This document shows, one piece after another, positions 62,143 through 64,000 of a DNA stretch of 64,000 nt. Both the position numbers and the translations under genes were made by a program. The notes under the pieces were generated by a model. It did not search any database. It was given only the letters and a program-made list of their open reading frames with translations, and had not been told where the DNA came from. This DNA is from Trichocoleus desertorum ATA4-8-CV12 (GTDB lineage: Bacteria; Cyanobacteriota; Cyanobacteriia; FACHB-46): NCBI GenBank assembly GCA_019358975.1, contig JAHHIL010000007.1, positions 91,477-155,476 of the forward strand. Reading direction: 5' to 3'. Numbering within the stretch: the stretch's first letter is position 1; the number at the start of each line of letters is the position of its first letter.

Positions 62143-62364
62143 CTATTGCTCTAGCGCATCTTGAGCCAAGGTTTGTAATAAATTATCTAATCTCTCTTCA
62201 GGACATTGCTCGATCAGCACTTCAAATGCTTCCAGCAACTTAGCGGCACTATCGCCTAGAATCGGGCTCAACCCCCAAACATCCTGCACCCAATCTTGGG
62301 GCAAGGCCTCCTCAAAGATGATTTGTTCTAGAAGTTGCTTGGCTGCTGGCTTGGAGATAGGCAT
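62143..62364 (-). CDS. Small helical protein, unknown function
   Basis: 73 residues, acidic, all-helical pattern (KQLLEQIIFEEALPQDW, DSAAKLLEAFEVLIEQCPEE, LLQTLAQDALEQ). The start MPISKPAAK is plausible and the gene lies 48 bp after the EcsC gene on the same strand. No family recognised. Confidence 0.5.
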   Translation of the reverse strand: MPISKPAAKQLLEQIIFEEALPQDWVQDVWGLSPILGDSAAKLLEAFEVLIEQCPEERLDNLLQTLAQDALEQ

Positions 62365-62412
62365 AGAATTCTTGGGGGTCAGTAGAACAATCCCTTGACT
62401 TTAGCGATCGCG

Positions 62413-63204
62413 TTAGCTATTGGCAACACTCATCTCTGGCTGAGTTGCAGATTGGCGCTTGACTTCGTAAAAACGACAAGCTAATTGCCCCAGGGTGTAG
62501 AGCAAAGCAGCATCACTCGATGCTCCCACCACAGCCCCAATCACAGGCAAAATTTCCACCAAGCCCAGACCTAGCTTGAGTACACCCGACCCCCCCATAG
62601 ATAAACCAAAAATGACTAAGACTTCACCGCGTCGAGTGGGATCTGTGAGCGGAAAGCCATAAACTGCTGCAATCCGATAAATCATTTCGGCTTGGAGTGC
62701 GGTCACGGCTGCTATATCTACAGCAAACAGAGCTAGCGCTAGGGGAGGCACAAAATTGGTTAGTAAGCCAATACCACCTGCCTTCAGCGAAGTATCCGCA
62801 ATGATCCGCTGAGCCAATTGCTCTGGTGTTTCTAAAGGAAAGTTTTGTCGCAGTTGCTCTACTTCCTGCTGCGCTTTTTTGGCATCGACTTGACCGAGTG
62901 CCGCCATCAGCACATTGATGCCAGGCACCTTGACTGCAAACTTCACGAGTGGGTTTTCAGCAATGGGAGCAACGATTTTGCCTACAGTTTCCGTGCTTTG
63001 CTCCAGCGATCGCTGCACCGCCGGACCAACAGCCTCACCAATCGCAGTAGTAGTGTGAGTCATATTTCCCGCAGTCGCTTGTAAGGCTTCCGTAGCCATT
63101 TGAGCCATGCGATTTGCTGCGGCGATCGCTTCCCACATTGGTTCAGGGTTAGAGTTTGTCTGAGTATTTGTCTGCGTGGAACGCTCTTTATCTGCTACTG
63201 CCAT
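62413..63204 (-). CDS. EcsC family protein
   Basis: About 263 residues from ATG 63204; GTG 63237 would add 11. A middle hydrophobic region (GGIGLLTNFVPPLALALFAV) and AVTALQAEMIYRIAAVYGFP, LTDPTRRGEVLVIFGLSMGG and LPVIGAVVGASSDAALLYTL match the EcsC family. EcsC is coded beside an ABC transporter in Bacillus, but its role is unclear; here no ABC gene is adjacent. Confidence 0.8.
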   Translation of the reverse strand: MAVADKERSTQTNTQTNSNPEPMWEAIAAANRMAQMATEALQATAGNMTHTTTAIGEAVGPAVQRSLEQSTETVGKIVAPIAENPLVKFAVKVPGINVLMAALGQVDAKKAQQEVEQLRQNFPLETPEQLAQRIIADTSLKAGGIGLLTNFVPPLALALFAVDIAAVTALQAEMIYRIAAVYGFPLTDPTRRGEVLVIFGLSMGGSGVLKLGLGLVEILPVIGAVVGASSDAALLYTLGQLACRFYEVKRQSATQPEMSVANS

Positions 63205-63343
63205 AGGTACCGGGAACTTTGCTGTGCTATTGATCACTAAGATCTACAGTAGCGATCGCCACAGCGCTACAACCTCTACCTTGTGGCAGTCATTGGGGCT
63301 TAAGATGGGTTGATTTATTGGGTAAAACGCGATTTAGAGTAGA

Positions 63344-63676
63344 TCAGAAATTGCCTTCCGCAACTTGCAAACAAGTTAATCCTTCGCTTCTCCACATCTT
63401 TACTACTTGGTCGCGATCGTCGAGCACAATCGTCGAGCACAAAGAAGACATTGTATTGACCTTGAATGCATTCTTTATAGATCTCTTTTTTGACGATAAA
63501 GTCTGGTCTGGAATCCTCCGTACTTCTCATCCAGAGCGCATCATATTCCACTTCATGATCGGCTAGCCATGCCTCAGTTTCTAGGTTGTAGTCAGCGGGT
63601 TGTCCAGAAACCAATAGAATGATAAATTCTCTCTCTTTGTACATCTGAAGGATGTCTCGACAAAACTCATAAGTAC
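63344..63676 (-). pseudogene. Relic of a polynucleotide kinase/phosphatase HAD domain, frameshifted and cut by an IS
   Basis: Reads EFCRDILQMYKEREFIILLV, SGQPADYNLETEAWLADHEV, DFIVKKEIYKECIQGQYNVF and FVLDD. A 13-base tandem duplication (63416-63428 and 63429-63441, unit ATCGTCGAGCACA) then shifts the frame. Skipping one copy restores DRDQVVKMWRSEGLTCLQVA followed by EGNF and a stop at 63344-63346, the usual end of Pnkp-type 3'-phosphatase domains. Upstream, homology stops at about 63676 where the TnpB element begins. The HAD nucleophile (DxD) part is missing from the window. Confidence 0.8.
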
Positions 63677-64000
63677 CTCACGGGAGTTTGGAAACCGAGC
63701 GTCTTTAGACCTCGGAAGAAAAACGACGCGGGTACTTTAGTGCCCGTTATACCTGGATGAGTTATAATACACCTATGACTCAATCCCTGTCTGTTAAATG
63801 CAAGCTGATAGTGCCCGTAGAGTTGAGGTTGGAAATCGACCAAACTTTGCAGGGGTTTGCGGATGCTTGCAACCAGATTTTGGAGGTTGCCAAGCGAGAG
63901 AACTGCTGGAACACCACTAAGCTTCACCACCAGGTTTATAAGAGTGTCAGAGAGGCGACTGGCCTCAAAGCAAACCATGTTTGCCAAGCCATTCGACGAG
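63677..64000 (+). mobile_element. IS200/IS605-type element, left end (partial)
   Basis: Between the kinase relic and TnpB lies a non-coding end with subterminal hairpins: CCGAG-C-GTCT / AGAC-CTCGG (63695-63715) and GGGTAC/GTGCCC (63731-63746). The exact left boundary near 63677 is inferred from where the host gene homology stops. A TATAAT at 63763-63768 could start tnpB. The right end lies beyond the window. Confidence 0.65.
63775..64000 (+). CDS. tnpB: TnpB, RNA-guided transposon nuclease (3' end outside window)
   Basis: ATG 63775 opens a frame to the last base (75 codons): MTQSLSVKCKLIVPVELRLE, then IDQTLQGFADACNQILEVAK and NTTKLHHQVYKSVREATGLK ending near NHVCQAIRR. This is the N-terminal (OrfB helix-turn-helix/WED-like) part of cyanobacterial TnpB. 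TnpB uses a guide RNA from the element's right end to cut DNA and preserve the transposon. The RuvC and zinc-finger parts are not in the window; no tnpA precedes it here. Confidence 0.8.
   Translation, partial: MTQSLSVKCKLIVPVELRLEIDQTLQGFADACNQILEVAKRENCWNTTKLHHQVYKSVREATGLKANHVCQAIRR

Overview
The window comes from a cyanobacterium. The palindrome GCGATCGC (HIP1) occurs throughout, and many genes belong to cyanobacterial or oxygenic-phototroph families: CP12, cyanophycinase, an NDH-1 CO2-hydration module (NdhF/NdhD/Cup), PxcA, DUF4327, DUF6464, a PaO-type Rieske oxygenase and a long-form HflX. Intergenic GC-rich fold-back repeats and 7-base tandem repeats fit a larger, repeat-rich (probably filamentous) genome. 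The sequence does not settle the genus.

Layout. 0-6.3 kb: amino-acid and acyl metabolism, with an acyl-CoA synthetase cut by the window edge, two PLP aminotransferases, a VOC protein, a 2OG-Fe dioxygenase, and a collapsed threonine-degradation locus (tdh start joined to kbl end). 6.8-12.2 kb: small membrane proteins, an ABC exporter overlapping a DUF389 protein, and a ZIP-like membrane protein. 12.2-14.5 kb: a mobile patch with TnsB-site-like repeats starting TGTACA, a Uma2 nuclease, and a short CRISPR array cut by an internally deleted IS. 14.5-25.2 kb: an inorganic-carbon island, all on the + strand: histidine kinase, OmpR-type regulator, single-receiver regulator, SulP anion (bicarbonate-type) transporter, NdhF, NdhD, CO2-hydration protein, PxcA. 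25.2-25.7 kb: a second transposon end, a stand-alone shortened CRISPR repeat and a spacer copying tRNA-Ala(CGC), directly beside that tRNA.

25.8-44 kb: a secreted jelly-roll-like protein, HAD phosphatase and methyltransferase, a second two-component pair, glycogen debranching enzyme, a Gly/Thr-repeat secreted protein, L,D-transpeptidase, a DUF922 lipoprotein, a PaO-family oxygenase, an MBL hydrolase, HflX and cyanophycinase. 44-52.5 kb: DUF4327, CP12, a MacA-MacB-type tripartite exporter, an Asn-Gly pentapeptide secreted protein beside an ADYC-domain protein, methylthioribose-1-phosphate isomerase and an aldo/keto reductase. 52.5-62 kb: esterase, FAD monooxygenase, SDR, DUF4383, stress protein, DUF2993, glycosyltransferase and LL-diaminopimelate aminotransferase. 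62-64 kb: a small hypothetical, an EcsC protein, a polynucleotide-kinase relic, and the first part of an IS200/IS605-type element with TnpB running off the right edge.

The most striking feature is the homing signature of a type V-K CRISPR-associated transposon (CAST) at 25.4-25.7 kb. A 26-nt repeat ends in TGGGTTGAAAG. Its 20-nt spacer matches tRNA-Ala at 18 of 20 positions, next to a GTA PAM. TnsB-site-like repeats begin about 54 bp from that PAM. No cas12k, tnsB, tnsC or tniQ is visible, so this is a relic or a non-autonomous element. A differently worded CAST-like end faces it from 12.2 kb, bracketing the carbon-uptake island.
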